From Boesenbergia rotunda (Eukaryota; Streptophyta; Magnoliopsida; Zingiberales; Zingiberaceae), in NCBI GenBank assembly GCA_024364735.1, contig JAGFNQ010006467.1, forward strand, positions 36,215 through 100,214: a stretch of 64,000 bases of DNA. The letters are read 5' to 3'. This document shows positions 11,212 to 22,300 of the stretch, in pieces. How positions within the stretch are numbered: position 1 is the stretch's first letter; every line of letters starts with the position of its first letter. A program made the position numbers and the translations under genes. The notes beneath the pieces were generated by a model. The model was given only the letters and a program-made list of their open reading frames with translations. It was not told the origin of the DNA and searched no databases.

Positions 11212-12934
11212 TGATGGACCCAAAATAGATGTCACGAATGTGGGTCTCAAATTTAGATATTTATAAAGCTGAAAACCCTTTGGCTAACAAAATAGAAATG
11301 TAGTAGAGGGGCCTCAGGTCGTATTTTTCCAAGGACTAGTTGAATGAATGTTTAACTCGAGTTTGCAGGTTTATTTATCGTTTGATGTTTGGGTTTTCTA
11401 GATAAAATGGGATTTTTGGCAATAAGATGAAATGACAATATAAAATAAACTGGAATGAACTCAACTAAAGCATGGAATGAATAAGGAAATTGCAAGAACT
11501 AAACTTAACCTAATTGACAATTGAGCAAGTAAAATCAAACTCTTGAGTTGAAATTGAAGAACTAATTGCAGAGAATTAATTGCATGAAGAAATTGCAGAT
11601 TAAAGAAAACTAGAACAAATCTTGGCTTAAGCACATGGCTTGACATGTAATGGAAACTATTATAACAACTTGAAGAAAACAAGTGCTTAGAACAAAATTA
11701 CCCTAAATTAAATATCAAATCAAGTTTATATCCAAAACTTCCCTTCGCCATCACACGAAGGTTGAGCTATGAACCCCCTAGCTCAAAAACCGACAGAGGA
11801 AGACTCTCTGGTTTAGTTGCTGTGAATCTGCAGTTCTGCTCTTCCTGATCGGTCAACCCGACCGATCAGGCCTTCCTCTGATCGGTCACGGGACCGATCA
11901 GAGTCCTCTCTGTCCGATCAACCCGATCGGATAGTAGCTGAAATGCTTCCGCCAAGCTCTTCCTTCTCAATCGGCTGAATGGCGATCGACTTGGAAACCA
12001 TCGAAATACTTCGAGAACCCCTCTCAGAGCTTCAACAGATCCGAAAGATGAGATCCAGCGATCGACAATGGATCGATCAGTGGAAACAAGCTTCGGCGAA
12101 ACCCTCACCGAAACACCTTCAGCTGCGAGATCTGATTAGCAATCTGAACAGAAAAACTTACTCCGATGATCTGAATCTTGGCAGGAACTTGATGTTGATG
12201 TGGCCGCGCGATCTAAGGAAGGAAACGAGAGACAAAACGGTGAAGAAACGAAGAAATTGCGATCTGAACCTACTCTGCTGCTACGTGAATCGCGACCTCC
12301 GTAGAAGAAGAGGGAATTCTGCATTTATACATCCCATTTAAATTTGGATGGCTGAGATCGTTTTGGCTTCATCTAACGTTCGGATCTTCTCCGATCTGAA
12401 CCAAACTCCCCAGATCTTGATCAATGGTCTTGATCTATCTGTCCTTAGCTCGGATCAACTAGATCTGTGGCGGATGGTCCAGATCTTCCCTTCTCTTGCT
12501 TGGATGGTTGAGACTCCTCTAAACTTGATCCGACGGTCAGATGTGCTCCGATTGGGTTCAAACTTTCAGATTTTAATCTAGGGTCATGATTAGCCCTATC
12601 CTGAACTTGGATTGATCAGAAACTCACAAGTGGCTCAGATCTAGCCGTTCTCTTGAATGGATGGCCCATATTAATCCGATGCTTGATCACCTTGATTCGG
12701 GTGCAATTCTGACTCAAGTTTGACTCAGTTCGATCTAGGTCTATGGTCATTTAAAGCCTACACAATTAGATTCACAATTTAGTGTCAAAATATCTCAAAT
12801 ATACAAAGATTTGAATTAAAAGCCAAAATAGAGGAAATACATGAAACCTAATATAAATGCAAACTTAAACATATAAAAGTGGATCAAAACATGGATTTGA
12901 GAGCCTACATTTATCAACAAAATGGTAGTTATCA
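11212..12934 (-). repeat. 3' LTR of the Athila-like element
   Basis: Begins TGATGGACCC and ends GTAGTTATCA on the forward strand, so TG...CA in both readings. The length is 1723 bp. It contains the GATCGG hairpins at 11844-11932. A forward 120-codon open frame (11979-12341) is probably meaningless. Confidence 0.9.
11844..11932. repeat. Consecutive GATCGG hairpins in the 3' LTR
   Basis: Three back-to-back inverted repeats. The first has arms CCTGATCGGTC and GACCGATCAGG with a 5-nt loop. The second has CTCTGATCGGTC and GACCGATCAGAG with a 4-nt loop. The third has TCCGAT and ATCGGA. The same set recurs in the 5' LTR at 18718-18807, and looser GATCGG words recur at 13560-13720. Confidence 0.85.
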
Positions 12935-12935
12935 A

Positions 12936-12948
12936 CTCCCCCACACTT
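12936..12948 (-). promoter_or_regulatory. Polypurine tract next to the 3' LTR
   Basis: The reverse strand reads AAGTGTGGGGGAG, then T, then the LTR start TGATAAC. It is the expected plus-strand primer. Identical 13-mers lie inside the element at 14292-14304 and 15241-15253. Confidence 0.75.
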
Positions 12949-15052
12949 ACTCTTGGGTGTCTCGCACAAGCTACTAGTAAGCTAAGATGTATCCCCCTAG
13001 ATTAGTCTTTATCATAGTTAGAAGCAATTGAAAGGAAATTACCTAGGGTTGTCAATTCTCAAAAATCTCAGCTCATGGACTAGTGTCTTGTCCTTAAATC
13101 AACAACTTAGCATACTTCATCCATCATGACTTTTGAGATGAATTCACAAAAAACCTTGCAAGGGAAGTTCTAAAGTGGCTCTCTTCCTAAGTTCTACATT
13201 TTTAATGAAGTGGAGCTCTCTCAAACACAATATGGTTCTTGCACTACCATAGGCTTGCTTATTATCTACTCTCCACCGTCATTCTTGATTTGGATCCACA
13301 TCTACAAAAGCTTATTTGAATAAAGAAATGTGATATGAAAAAGAAACATAGAAAAGAAATATAGCATGATAAGAAATCATGGAAAAGAAATATGACAAAA
13401 TAAGAAAATATGGAAAAAGTTTAGAAAGTGGAAGACTTGGACACTCAAAAATGTATCCCAATGCACTTTGACCCTTTTGATGTTATCTTCTAGTGAAATC
13501 AGAGTTGTGGTGGAGTAGGGAGCAAACCATGACTCTTTGATGGCTGAATTTGGTGTGCCAACGTCTTCTGATCGGTTAAGGGATCGGTCAGACACTGTCT
13601 GATCGGTTTGGAGATCGGACTGGAGTTCCTCTAATCGTTCTGGAATGCTTCTGATCTGTCAGCTGATCGATCAGACCCCTCCCTGATCGGACTGGTGACC
13701 GATCAAGGCTCGATCAGTAGCCAAACACTGTTTTTGCCTAGATTCTGAAACTGCTCTGCCAAGGTTTTGCTTCTTCTCAATCAATAACTCCATCATCTAG
13801 CAACTTATTCACATCTTCACATGCAGTAAACTAACCCAACTCCTGACACTTCATGTTTTTCTTTTCTTTTTCTTCTTCTTTTCTTTTCTTTCTTTTCTTT
13901 TGTTTTCTTAGCTGCTGACTTTTGTTTTCTTTCATTCTGTTTTTTTTAATGGCTCCAACTCATGAAATCGGTAATATGTAGCAAATTTCTGAAATCTTCA
14001 ACTAGTTCAAATTAATGTAATCATTCTTTGTTCACTTACTTGATACTTGGTCCAATGGAACTTGTTTCCTATCCATAACTTGGACTTTTAAGGATGTGTC
14101 TTTGCTCTCTAACATTCCTTTCTTTTTCTTCACTTTTCAAATCACATAAAATTTTCTTTTTCTTGCAACTGAGCTGATGGGTATGCTTGCAACTCATTCT
14201 TGATACAAAATCCTTCAAATTGGCTCATCTTTGCTTGTTGGCTGCCAATTGTTTCAATTTTACCTTCAAGATTTGATCAAATGCTTGCATCCTCCCCCAC
14301 ACTTAAAATTTTGTCCGTCTCGGGCAAAGAAACATCAAAGTACCCAAGTCCATGGAAAAGATTATAATGAACATGAAGAATAGGGAAAGGAAATATAGAA
14401 TAAGAGTGTATCAACAAGGAAATTGCAAAAACTATATAGAATAAGAGTGTATGAACATGAAGAATAGGGAAAGGAAACAAAGTGATTTACCTCTATAAAT
14501 GTGGTACAATCATAGAATTATAGCTTTGAAAGAACCTAAGCAAGTTCTAGAGTACAATCACATTGTGTATCGTAAAAATTTGGACAATTCCTCACTAGGT
14601 AACAAGAATTCATCTCAAATCATCACTCTAGGTATGAACATGAAGAATAGGGAAAGGAAACAAAGTGATTTACCTCTATAAATGTGGTACAATCATAGAA
14701 TTATAGCTTTGAAAGAACCTAAGCAAGTTCTAGAGTACAATCACATTGTGTATCGTAAAAATTTAGACAATTCCTCACTAGGTAAAAAGAATTCATCTCA
14801 AATCATCACTCTAGAATCCATAACTAAGAAGTACTCAAGCATCCAAGAATTCTCATCCATTGGCTCAAATCCTAAGTCTTGACAACCAAATTTAATTTGC
14901 TTTCAAAAGACTCTAAGATGATATAAGAAAATCTAGATGGATACATTTATTTCTAGTCATGCAAGAAATAAAATGCCAAAAGGGATAAAATGGTATCTAT
15001 AATGACTCTTATTCAATCTACACTCACCAAGCATTATTAACAAGAACTCATC
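12949..15052 (-). other. Non-coding internal region of the Athila-like element
   Basis: Low-complexity, T-rich DNA with no long frame. It contains GATCGG-type inverted repeats (13558-13720), a CTTTTCTTTT tract (13858-13915), a second copy of the purine tract (14292-14304) and a 183-bp tandem duplication (14451-14816). Confidence 0.6.
14451..14816. repeat. 183-bp tandem duplication
   Basis: Two nearly identical 183-bp units start with ATGAACATGAAGAATAGGG at 14451 and 14634. They create two identical small forward open frames, which I do not take as genes. A shorter related piece lies just upstream at about 14377. Confidence 0.9.
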
Positions 15053-15491
15053 TTAAAAGAAAATTTTACTTCTAGAAAACATAAAAATGACAAATGCAAT
15101 GAAAGAATATGCAAGAAGGAACAAACTCCCCTTTATTTCTGGCGGTCGGAGTCTATCAAGAAATAACCTCCATTGCGGTAGTGGAGGAGTATGGGTGGTT
15201 GAGAGAGCATTCTTCATGTGATACATATCATAGTGCATTGCTCCCCCACACTTGAACTTCACAGAAAAATATTCAGGTGGCCGAAGGTGATTAAGGTACA
15301 ACATCCATGTAAGAGGTGGAGTGCTACGAATTAAAGTAAGATCATCTCCTCCCTCTTGATGCTTTTCGGAAATCCTTCCAGGAGGTTGGAGTCTGTTTAG
15401 ATGGAGCACCCACTCCAGAAGTCTACGATGCTCTGCAAAACCATGCAATACCTCCCTCAAGCGTGCAGGGTAAGAAAGAAGTGTAATACCA
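15053..15491 (-). pseudogene. Frame with repeated LRPPE/LQPPG motifs downstream of the main ORF
   Basis: In a different frame from the main reading frame, the reverse strand encodes three spaced copies of a short motif: WVLHLNRLQPPG, WMLYLNHLRPPE and WRLFLDRLRPPE. They are separated by about 25-40 residues. The open frame actually starts upstream at 15613, overlapping the end of the main ORF. This could be a frameshifted C-terminal extension of that protein or a second small product. The three-fold motif suggests it was once coding. I do not recognise a domain. Confidence 0.4.
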
Positions 15492-16190
15492 TCAGTCTCT
15501 ATATAATTTATCCAAAAATGTATCACATCCAATAAAATCAATCTTGAGTACCTCAATGAGTTTTTCACAATTAATTTCCACAAAAGGTATGTCAAGAAAC
15601 TTATCACAATCAATGTCTAAGGAATTTTCACAATTAACCGCTACAAAGGATGTATCAAGAATTTCGTCACAGCCAACAAAATCAATCTCAGGTACCTTTA
15701 TAAGTTGTTCACAATTAATATTCACATAAGATGTATCAAGACATGATTCACAGCCAATAAAATCAACATTGGGTACCTCTATAGGATTTTCACAAGCAGT
15801 CTCTACATAAGGTATATCAAGAATTGCTTCACATTCAACAAATTCAACCCTAGGTTCTTCTATGAATTGTTCACAATCAGCTTCTATATAGGATGTATCA
15901 AAAATTGCATCAAATTTAATGAAATCAACTTTAGGCAACTCTAAAAATTTTTCATAATCAATTTCTACAAAAGATGTATCACAACATGCTTCACATTCAA
16001 CTAAATCAATTTTAAGTGCCTCCATGACTTTTTCACAATTAATTTCAGCATAAAATGTATCAAAAGATTCATCACAACCAATAATAGGTACCTCAATGAA
16101 TTTTTCAAAATTAATCTCTACATAAAATATGTCAAGTATATAATCACAACCCACAAACTCAACCCTAGGTACCTCTATGAGTTCTTCTAA
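15492..16190 (-). repeat. 81-bp tandem repeat coding for the 27-residue units
   Basis: Units diverge in sequence but keep length and frame, with one shorter unit (24 residues) and one partial. The conserved skeleton is hydrophobic-E-x-P, then D/E-F-hydrophobic-x-C-D/E, then hydrophobic-D-T-S-Y/F-hydrophobic, then N/D-C-E-K/Q. Confidence 0.8.
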
Positions 16191-17870
16191 AGGAATAGGA
16201 TAAATACTTACCTGATCATGCGGAAGAATGCCTGGAGGTTCTACAAGAATAGATGTAACTGTGGTCTCCTCCTGGTCATGTTCAAGCTCCACTTTAGGCT
16301 CAGGTTCTGATTCACATTCAACTAACTCAAGTGATTCTTGGATTCTTGCTTCCACCATGCAAGTCCCTACACTTTCATACTGATCCTCTGAATCTTCTAA
16401 TGTATCCGTCACAGTTGGTGGTCCCTGGGGCTCTGTGCAATCCCCTACACCTGTAGAATCATCTCCAATGCATGCTTTATCAACCATATCTGCAACAACC
16501 ATATTAGAAAAATTAGGACCAACAAAAACTATATCATCACAAAATAAAAGGTGAGAAGGGTCCTTTGGAGCTTCAGCTTCGAATTCAAGGTTGTCACATG
16601 CTTTTCCATCCATCTCTTCCACTTCCTCCACAGCTAATTCATCCTCATCTTTCTCTGAAATCAAATCTCCTCCCACTATGTCCAGTAAAACATCATCAGC
16701 AATCAACTCTGCCTCAACAACCTCATCTGGGATGTCCATGCTAATGCTAGGAGGATCCTCTCTGGGGTGCTGGGAGAAAGTAAAAGAGACTTTTGGCTCC
16801 TCCTCTTGAGCTAAAAATTTTGGAAAAGAACTCTGAATAGGAATTTCAGGAGGAATGCATGCTGTAGGTGCCCTGATTTTGATGATTTCTTCTTCTTCTT
16901 CCACCAAATTTGCAAGATCAATTGAAGAAGGTCTTAGGCTTGCACTAGGGTCACATTGAACTGACATAAAATCAACTCCGGGGCTGTTTTGAGTGGGGAA
17001 ATGAAATGCTAGAAATTTTTCAGGAAATTCAGCGTTTGGAGTGTTTAAACTTGAAACAACCTCTTCATTCCTCAAAGTTGGTGCATAATCATACCCCTTA
17101 AAATCAAGAGTAGCTTGAGAAGGTGATTGGCTTGATCCTTGGGCTTGCATTTGATTCATTTGATTAACCAATTGTCCAAGGCGCCTTTCACAATTTTTAA
17201 TAGGAGAATCATATTTTTGTTGTTGCAAGAGTTGTTGTAACATCTCCTCCAGCCTTTGTTGTTGAGCCTCAAGCTCTCTAGAATCCTTAAAGTCTTCTTG
17301 ATGAATATAGGACTCCTATTAAACTTGACATGCAGCATTAGGTTGCTCAAAATTATAAGTAGGTTGTGAATTCTGAAATTGAAACTATTGGGGCTGATCA
17401 AATAATTGATTTGGCTGCTGGAATTGCTGAAAATTTGGCTGGAAACATGGTTGAAACTGCTGAAAATTGTAGCTCTGACAATTATGAATTTGAGGTTGAA
17501 ATTGTTGTGGTGAGGACTGAAATTATGGAGGTTGACAATTCTGATTGTATGGTTGATAACTCTGCTGATTAGGATTGTAACCTTGATGAAAATTTTGGAA
17601 TTGTGGTTGACATTGCTGTCGTGGCTGATTGAAAGGTTGGTTTTGCTGAAAATTAGCATAAGGCTGCTGAAATTGTTGGAAAGGTTGACTTGGCTGAAAA
17701 TTTTGCTGGAATTGTTGAAGTTGAGGTTGAAACTGACAATTTGGTTGCTAATAATCCTGATAAGGCTAGAATGGTTGAAAATTTTGTTGAACATTCTGGA
17801 ATTGAGAATATGGCTGCCGAAAACTCTGACAAGGCTGCTGAAAATTCTGAAAATACTGATACTCTGCCAT
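15492..17870 (-). pseudogene. Q-rich protein with 27-residue acidic/Cys tandem repeats
   Basis: One frame from ATG 17870 to a stop at 15492 (792 codons) holds the element's only long protein. Codons 1-200 are extremely Gln/Phe/Asn/Pro-rich (QPFQQFQQNFQPSQ-like). A coiled-coil-like QQQRLEEMLQQLLQQQ follows, then a long Glu/Asp-rich middle. The last ~230 residues are about eight tandem copies of a 27-residue unit of the form IEVPxVDFIGCExxLDTSYV. About six stops break the Q-rich part and most replace Gln codons; the longest uninterrupted piece is 583 codons from 17243. There is no protease, RT or integrase. A structural, gag-like role is inference. I do not recognise the family. Confidence 0.6.
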
Positions 17871-18060
17871 GAAACTGCTTAAATAAGTAGAAAAATTTCC
17901 AATAGCATCTCAACCTTTGATGGTTGCCCACCTGCAGTCCTGGCCACGAAACAAACAAAAAATGACAGCCAATGTATACAAAAAGATAGAGCAAATGATA
18001 ACAGAATTAAAGAATATAAATATTAAACACAAGGTCAAATTAAACAAACTCAACTAGTGA

Positions 18061-18079
18061 TTCCCCGGCAACGGCGCCA
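18061..18079 (-). promoter_or_regulatory. Primer-binding site complementary to tRNA-Asp
   Basis: The reverse strand reads TGGCGCCGTTGCCGGGGAA, complementary to the 3' end of plant tRNA-Asp including CCA. It lies six bases inside the 5' LTR. It primes minus-strand cDNA synthesis and, with the purine tract, points to Athila-type ancestry. Confidence 0.9.
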
Positions 18080-18085
18080 AAAATT

Positions 18086-19748
18086 TGATGGACCCAAAAT
18101 AGATGTCATGAATGTGGGTCTCAAATTTAGATATTTATAAAGTTGAAAACCCTTTGGCTAACAAAATAGAAATGTAGTAGAGGGGTCTCAGGTCGTATTT
18201 TTCCAAAGACTAGTTGAATGAATGTTTAACTCGAGTTTGCAGGTTTATTTGTCGTTTGATGTTTGGGTTTTCTAGATAAAATAGGATTTTTGGCAATAAG
18301 ATGAAATGACAATATGAAATAAACTGGAATGAACTCAACTAAAGCATGTAATGAATAAGGAAATTGCAAGAACTAAACTTAACCTAATTGACAATTGAAC
18401 AAGTAAAATCAAACTCTTGAGTTGAAATTGAAGAACTAATTGCAGAGAATTAATTGCATGAAGAAATTGCAGATTAAAGAAAACTAGAATAAATCTTGGC
18501 TTAAGCACATGGCTTGACATGTAATGGAAACTATTATAACAACATGAAGAAAACAAGTGCTTAGAACAAAATTACCCTAAATTAAACATCAAATCATGTT
18601 TATATCCAAAACTTCCCCTCGCCGTCACACGAAGGTTGAGCTATGAACCCCCTAACTCAAAAACCGACAGAGGAAGACTCTCTGGTTCAGTTGCTGTGAA
18701 TCTGCCATTCTGCTCTTCCTGATCGGTCAACCCGACTGATCAGGCCTTCCTCTGATCGGTCACGGGACCGATCAGAGTCCTCTCTGTCCAATCAACCCGA
18801 TCGGACAGTAGCTAAAATGCTTCCGCCAAGCTCTTCCTTCTCAATCGGCTGAATGGTGATCGACTCGAAAACCATCGAAACACTTCGAGAACCCCTCTCA
18901 GAGCTTCAACAGATCCGAAAGATGAGATCCAGCGATCGACAATGGATCGATCAGTGGAAACAAGCTTCGGCGAAACCCTCACCGAAACACCTTCAGCTGC
19001 GAGATCTGATTAGCAATCTGAACAGAGAAACTTACTCCGATGATCTGAATCTTGACAAGAACTTGATGTTGATGTGGCCGCGCGATCTAAGGAAGGAAAC
19101 GAGAGACAAAACGGTGAAGAAACGAAGAAATTGCGATCTGAACCTACTCTGCTGCTACGCGACTCGCGACCTCTGGAGAATTAGAGGGAATTCTGCATTT
19201 ATACATCCCATTTAAATTTGGACGGTTGAGATTGTTTTGGCTTCATCCAACGGTCGAATCTTCTCCGATCTGAACCAAACTCCCCAGATCTTGATCAATG
19301 GTCCTGATCTTTCTGTCCTTAGCTCGGATCAACCAGATCTATGGCGGATGGTCCAAATCTTCCCTTCTCTTGCTTGGATGGTTGAGACTCCTCTAAACTT
19401 GATCCGATGGTCAGATGTGCTCCGATTGGGTTCAAACTTTCAAATCATAATCTAGGGTCATGATTAGCCCTATCCTGAACTTGGATTGATCAGAAACTCA
19501 CAAGTGGCCCAAATCTAGCCGTTCTTTTGAATGAACGACCCATATTAATCCGATGCTTGATTACCTTGATTCAGGTCCAATTCTGACTCAAGTTTGACTC
19601 AGTTCGATCTAGGTCCATGGTCATTTAAAGCCTACAAAATTAGATTCATAGTTTAGTGCCAAAATATTTCAAATATACAAAGATTTGAATTAAAAGTCAA
19701 AATAGAGGAAATACATGAAACCTAATATAAATGCAAACTTAAACATAT
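18086..19748 (-). repeat. 5' LTR of the Athila-like element, truncated
   Basis: Matches 11212-12934 from TGATGGACCC up to AAACATAT at 19748. About 66 bp that should complete the LTR are replaced by a T run and LINE-like sequence. The GATCGG hairpins are at 18718-18807. Confidence 0.88.
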
Positions 19749-20110
19749 TTTTTTTTTGAAGAAGAAATCCATATTAGAAGGGGGACCAAACCTAACCTTC
19801 TAATATAGAATTACAGCAGCTCCGAACATTTTACAAGAAGCCAAAACTCATACACATCAATTAATTGCATCTTAATACAACTTAAAGAAAAAAGAAATTC
19901 TCAAGCCGATTCTTTTCTTTGATATTTTCCTTTGTTCTTTCAATTTCTAAAAAAACCCTTCGTTGACAGCAGCCCATCAGATTACCCAGCTCCTCTTTTC
20001 CAAGACTTATGGCTTCATTTGACATGTATTAGTAGCAGCTACATATATTTCACAATTAGCACAATCTCTACAGAGACCTTTGCAGCTTCATTTGGCATGT
20101 ATTGGCAGTA
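19749..20110 (-). mobile_element. LINE 3' end with poly(A) tail
   Basis: On the reverse strand this reads ...GGTTTGGTCCCCCTTCTAA, TATGGATTTCTTCTTC, then a run of A. That is the layout of plant L1 3' UTRs ending in poly(A). It inserted into the 5' LTR at 19748. It is cut on its 5' side by the N at 20111. It may or may not belong to the LINE at 24781-36075. Confidence 0.6.
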
Positions 20111-20111
20111 N
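20111..20111. other. Ambiguous base N, likely assembly junction
   Basis: The only N in the window. To its left is a LINE 3' UTR; to its right is the middle of a Gypsy RNase H domain. Both are broken exactly here and the missing parts of both elements are not elsewhere in the window. Confidence 0.75.
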
Positions 20112-22233
20112 TAAGCCCTCACCAAAGCATACATCTCTTTGTCATAAGTGGGGTAGTTCAAAGCTGCTCCACTCAATTTCTCACTAAATAAGCAAGGGGG
20201 TCGACCTTCTTGTATTAGTACAGCTCTGATACCTATTCCTGATGCATCACACTCAATTTCAAAGTTTTAGCAAAGTTAGGTAATGCAAGTAAAGGTGGCA
20301 GAACTTAATTCTCCTTAAGTGAATTGAAGGCAGATCCTGTTCACTATCCATGAAATCCAACATTCTTTTTAACAATTTCAGTCAACGGTGCAGCTAAAGT
20401 GCCTAAAATTCTTAACAAACCTTCTGTAGAAACTTGCCAAACCATGGAAGCTACGTACCTCAGTTATTGTTTTTGGTGTTGGCCATTCACGAATAGCCCT
20501 TAACCTTCTTCTCATCAACTGCTATTCCGTTAGCACTAACAATATAACCAAGAAACTCAATTTGATTAGTGCAAAAAGAACATTTTTGAAGGTTAGCATA
20601 CAACTTTTCATTTCGCAAAACAATTAGAACATTTTGTAAATGTTGTAAATGCTCCTCTAAATTTTTGCTATAAATCAAGATGTCATCAAAATATACTACG
20701 ACAAAATTTCCAATAAAAGCACGCAAAATGTGGTTCATTAACCTCATGAAAGTACTAGGTGCATTAGTAAGCCCAAAGGGCATTACTAACCATTCGTACA
20801 AACCATACCTAGTCTTAAATGCAGTTTTCCATTCGTCTCCCTCACGCATTGCGAATTTGATGATAGCCCGACTTCAAATCAATTTTAGAGAAAATGCAAG
20901 AGCCATGTAGTTCATCTAGCATATCATCTAATCTAGGAATAGGATGACGATACTTTACCGTGATCTTGTTGATAGCTCTACAATCAACGCACATTCTCCA
21001 AGTTCCATCCTTCTTTGGTACTAGCAAAACGGGGACAGCACATGGACTCAAGCTTTCTCGGATGTACCCTTTTTTCATCAACTCCTCAACTTGCCTTTGA
21101 AGTTCTTTTATCTCGGCAGGGTTACACCTATAGGCTGGCCGATTAGGAATGGCGGCTCCAGGGATGAAATCAATTTGGTGCTCTATTCCTCTAAGTGGTG
21201 GCAGTCCATCAGGAACCTCATCAGGAAATACATCATCAAATTCCTGCAAAAGAGATTTAACAACACTAGGCAAAGTAGGGTTAAGATCGTTAGTGTTAAA
21301 ATCGGCCTCCTTGTACAAAAGTACAATTATTGGCTGTGAAGCATAAAACGCTCTCTTAACCTCTCTTTCTTTTGCATAAAAGCTCCCTTTTTTCCTCTCT
21401 TGCTCTTGAATTTCCTTTCCTCTTTCATTCTTTTTTCCACTCATCTCATCCTCACCTTTTCTTTTTTCACACTCTTTTTCTTTTCCATTCTTTTTCTTTT
21501 TCTCATTTTCTTTTTTCTCACACTCTTTTCTTTTTTCACTCTCATTTTTGATCCTCAATTGATCTTCATATACTTGCTTAGGAGTCAATGGTACAAGAGT
21601 TACATGTTTACCATGCATCATAAAAGAATACTTATTTTTAAACCCATCATGCATGACCTTCCTATCAAATTGCCATGGTCTACCTAAAAGTAAATGACTC
21701 GCATGCATTGGCACTACATCACAAAGTATCTCATCATGATATCTACCAATGGAAAATGAAACCAACACTTGCTTGTTGACCTTGACTTCCCCGCAATCAT
21801 TCAACCATTGTAGTTTATAAGGTCTAGGATGCTTAGTGGTAGGTAAGCATAATTTTTCAACCAAAATAGTACTAGCAACATTAGTGCAACTTCCCCCATC
21901 TATAATCATACTACATACCTTGTCTTTGATGTGGCAACGGGTATGAAATATGTTGTCTCGTTGTTCTTCATTATCTTCTTTCACTTGCACATTTAGAGCA
22001 TGCCTAGTGACAAGGGCTTCACCTTCAACGGGATACTCTTCATCACTTTCCAATAATGCGGGCAAGACACTATCATCTTCGGACTCACTTTCGGTTTCGA
22101 TGTCACCATTGTCTTTCAAAATCATAATTCTTTTGTTTGGGCATTGTGATGCGATATGTCCCCTTCCCAAGCACTTAAAGCATTTAATATCTCTATTTCT
22201 TGAAGGTTGGAGGGGTTCCTTTCCCTTGACCAA
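20112..22233 (-). pseudogene. pol: Gypsy 1 zinc knuckle, protease, RT and partial RNase H
   Basis: The 463-codon frame (22233-20842) begins with the zinc knuckle CFKCLGRGHIASQC, then protease (MIIDGGSCTNVAS, LLGRPWQFD). A Lys/Glu-rich linker follows, then the RT start (PCAVPVLLVPKKDGTWRMC, FSKIDLKSGYHQI). A frameshift at about 20845 moves RT into the frame 20849-20487, which carries MPFGLTNAPSTFMRLM and the catalytic VVYFDDILIYS. Past 20487 further shifts lead into RNase H (FEIECDAS, YPTYDKEMYALVRA), which stops at the N. The product would process Gag and make cDNA, but frameshifts and truncation rule out activity. Confidence 0.85.
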
Positions 22234-22300
22234 TGGAGAGCTTGCATCTTTATTCTTTGAAAAATCGGGCTATTCAACTTTATCATCTCTTTTGTTCCAA

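Larger units (their letters stand above)
11212..19748 (-). mobile_element. Athila-like non-autonomous LTR retrotransposon
   Basis: Two LTRs of about 1.7 kb (11212-12934 and 18086-19748) differ at only a few percent of positions by eye. They bracket 5.15 kb of internal DNA. On the reverse strand the LTR begins TGATAACTACC and ends GGGTCCATCA. A primer-binding site matching tRNA-Asp sits next to the 5' LTR, and the purine tract AAGTGTGGGGGAGT sits next to the 3' LTR; both are typical of Athila-type Gypsy elements. There is no protease, RT or integrase, only one long repeat-bearing reading frame, so it needs enzymes in trans. The left target flank is CTAAG. The right end of the 5' LTR (about 66 bp) is missing because LINE DNA starts at 19749. 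Confidence 0.85.

Noticed and set aside
14499..14882. Two identical 44-residue peptides in tandem
   Set aside because: Result of the 183-bp DNA duplication in a non-coding region; no similarity to a known protein.
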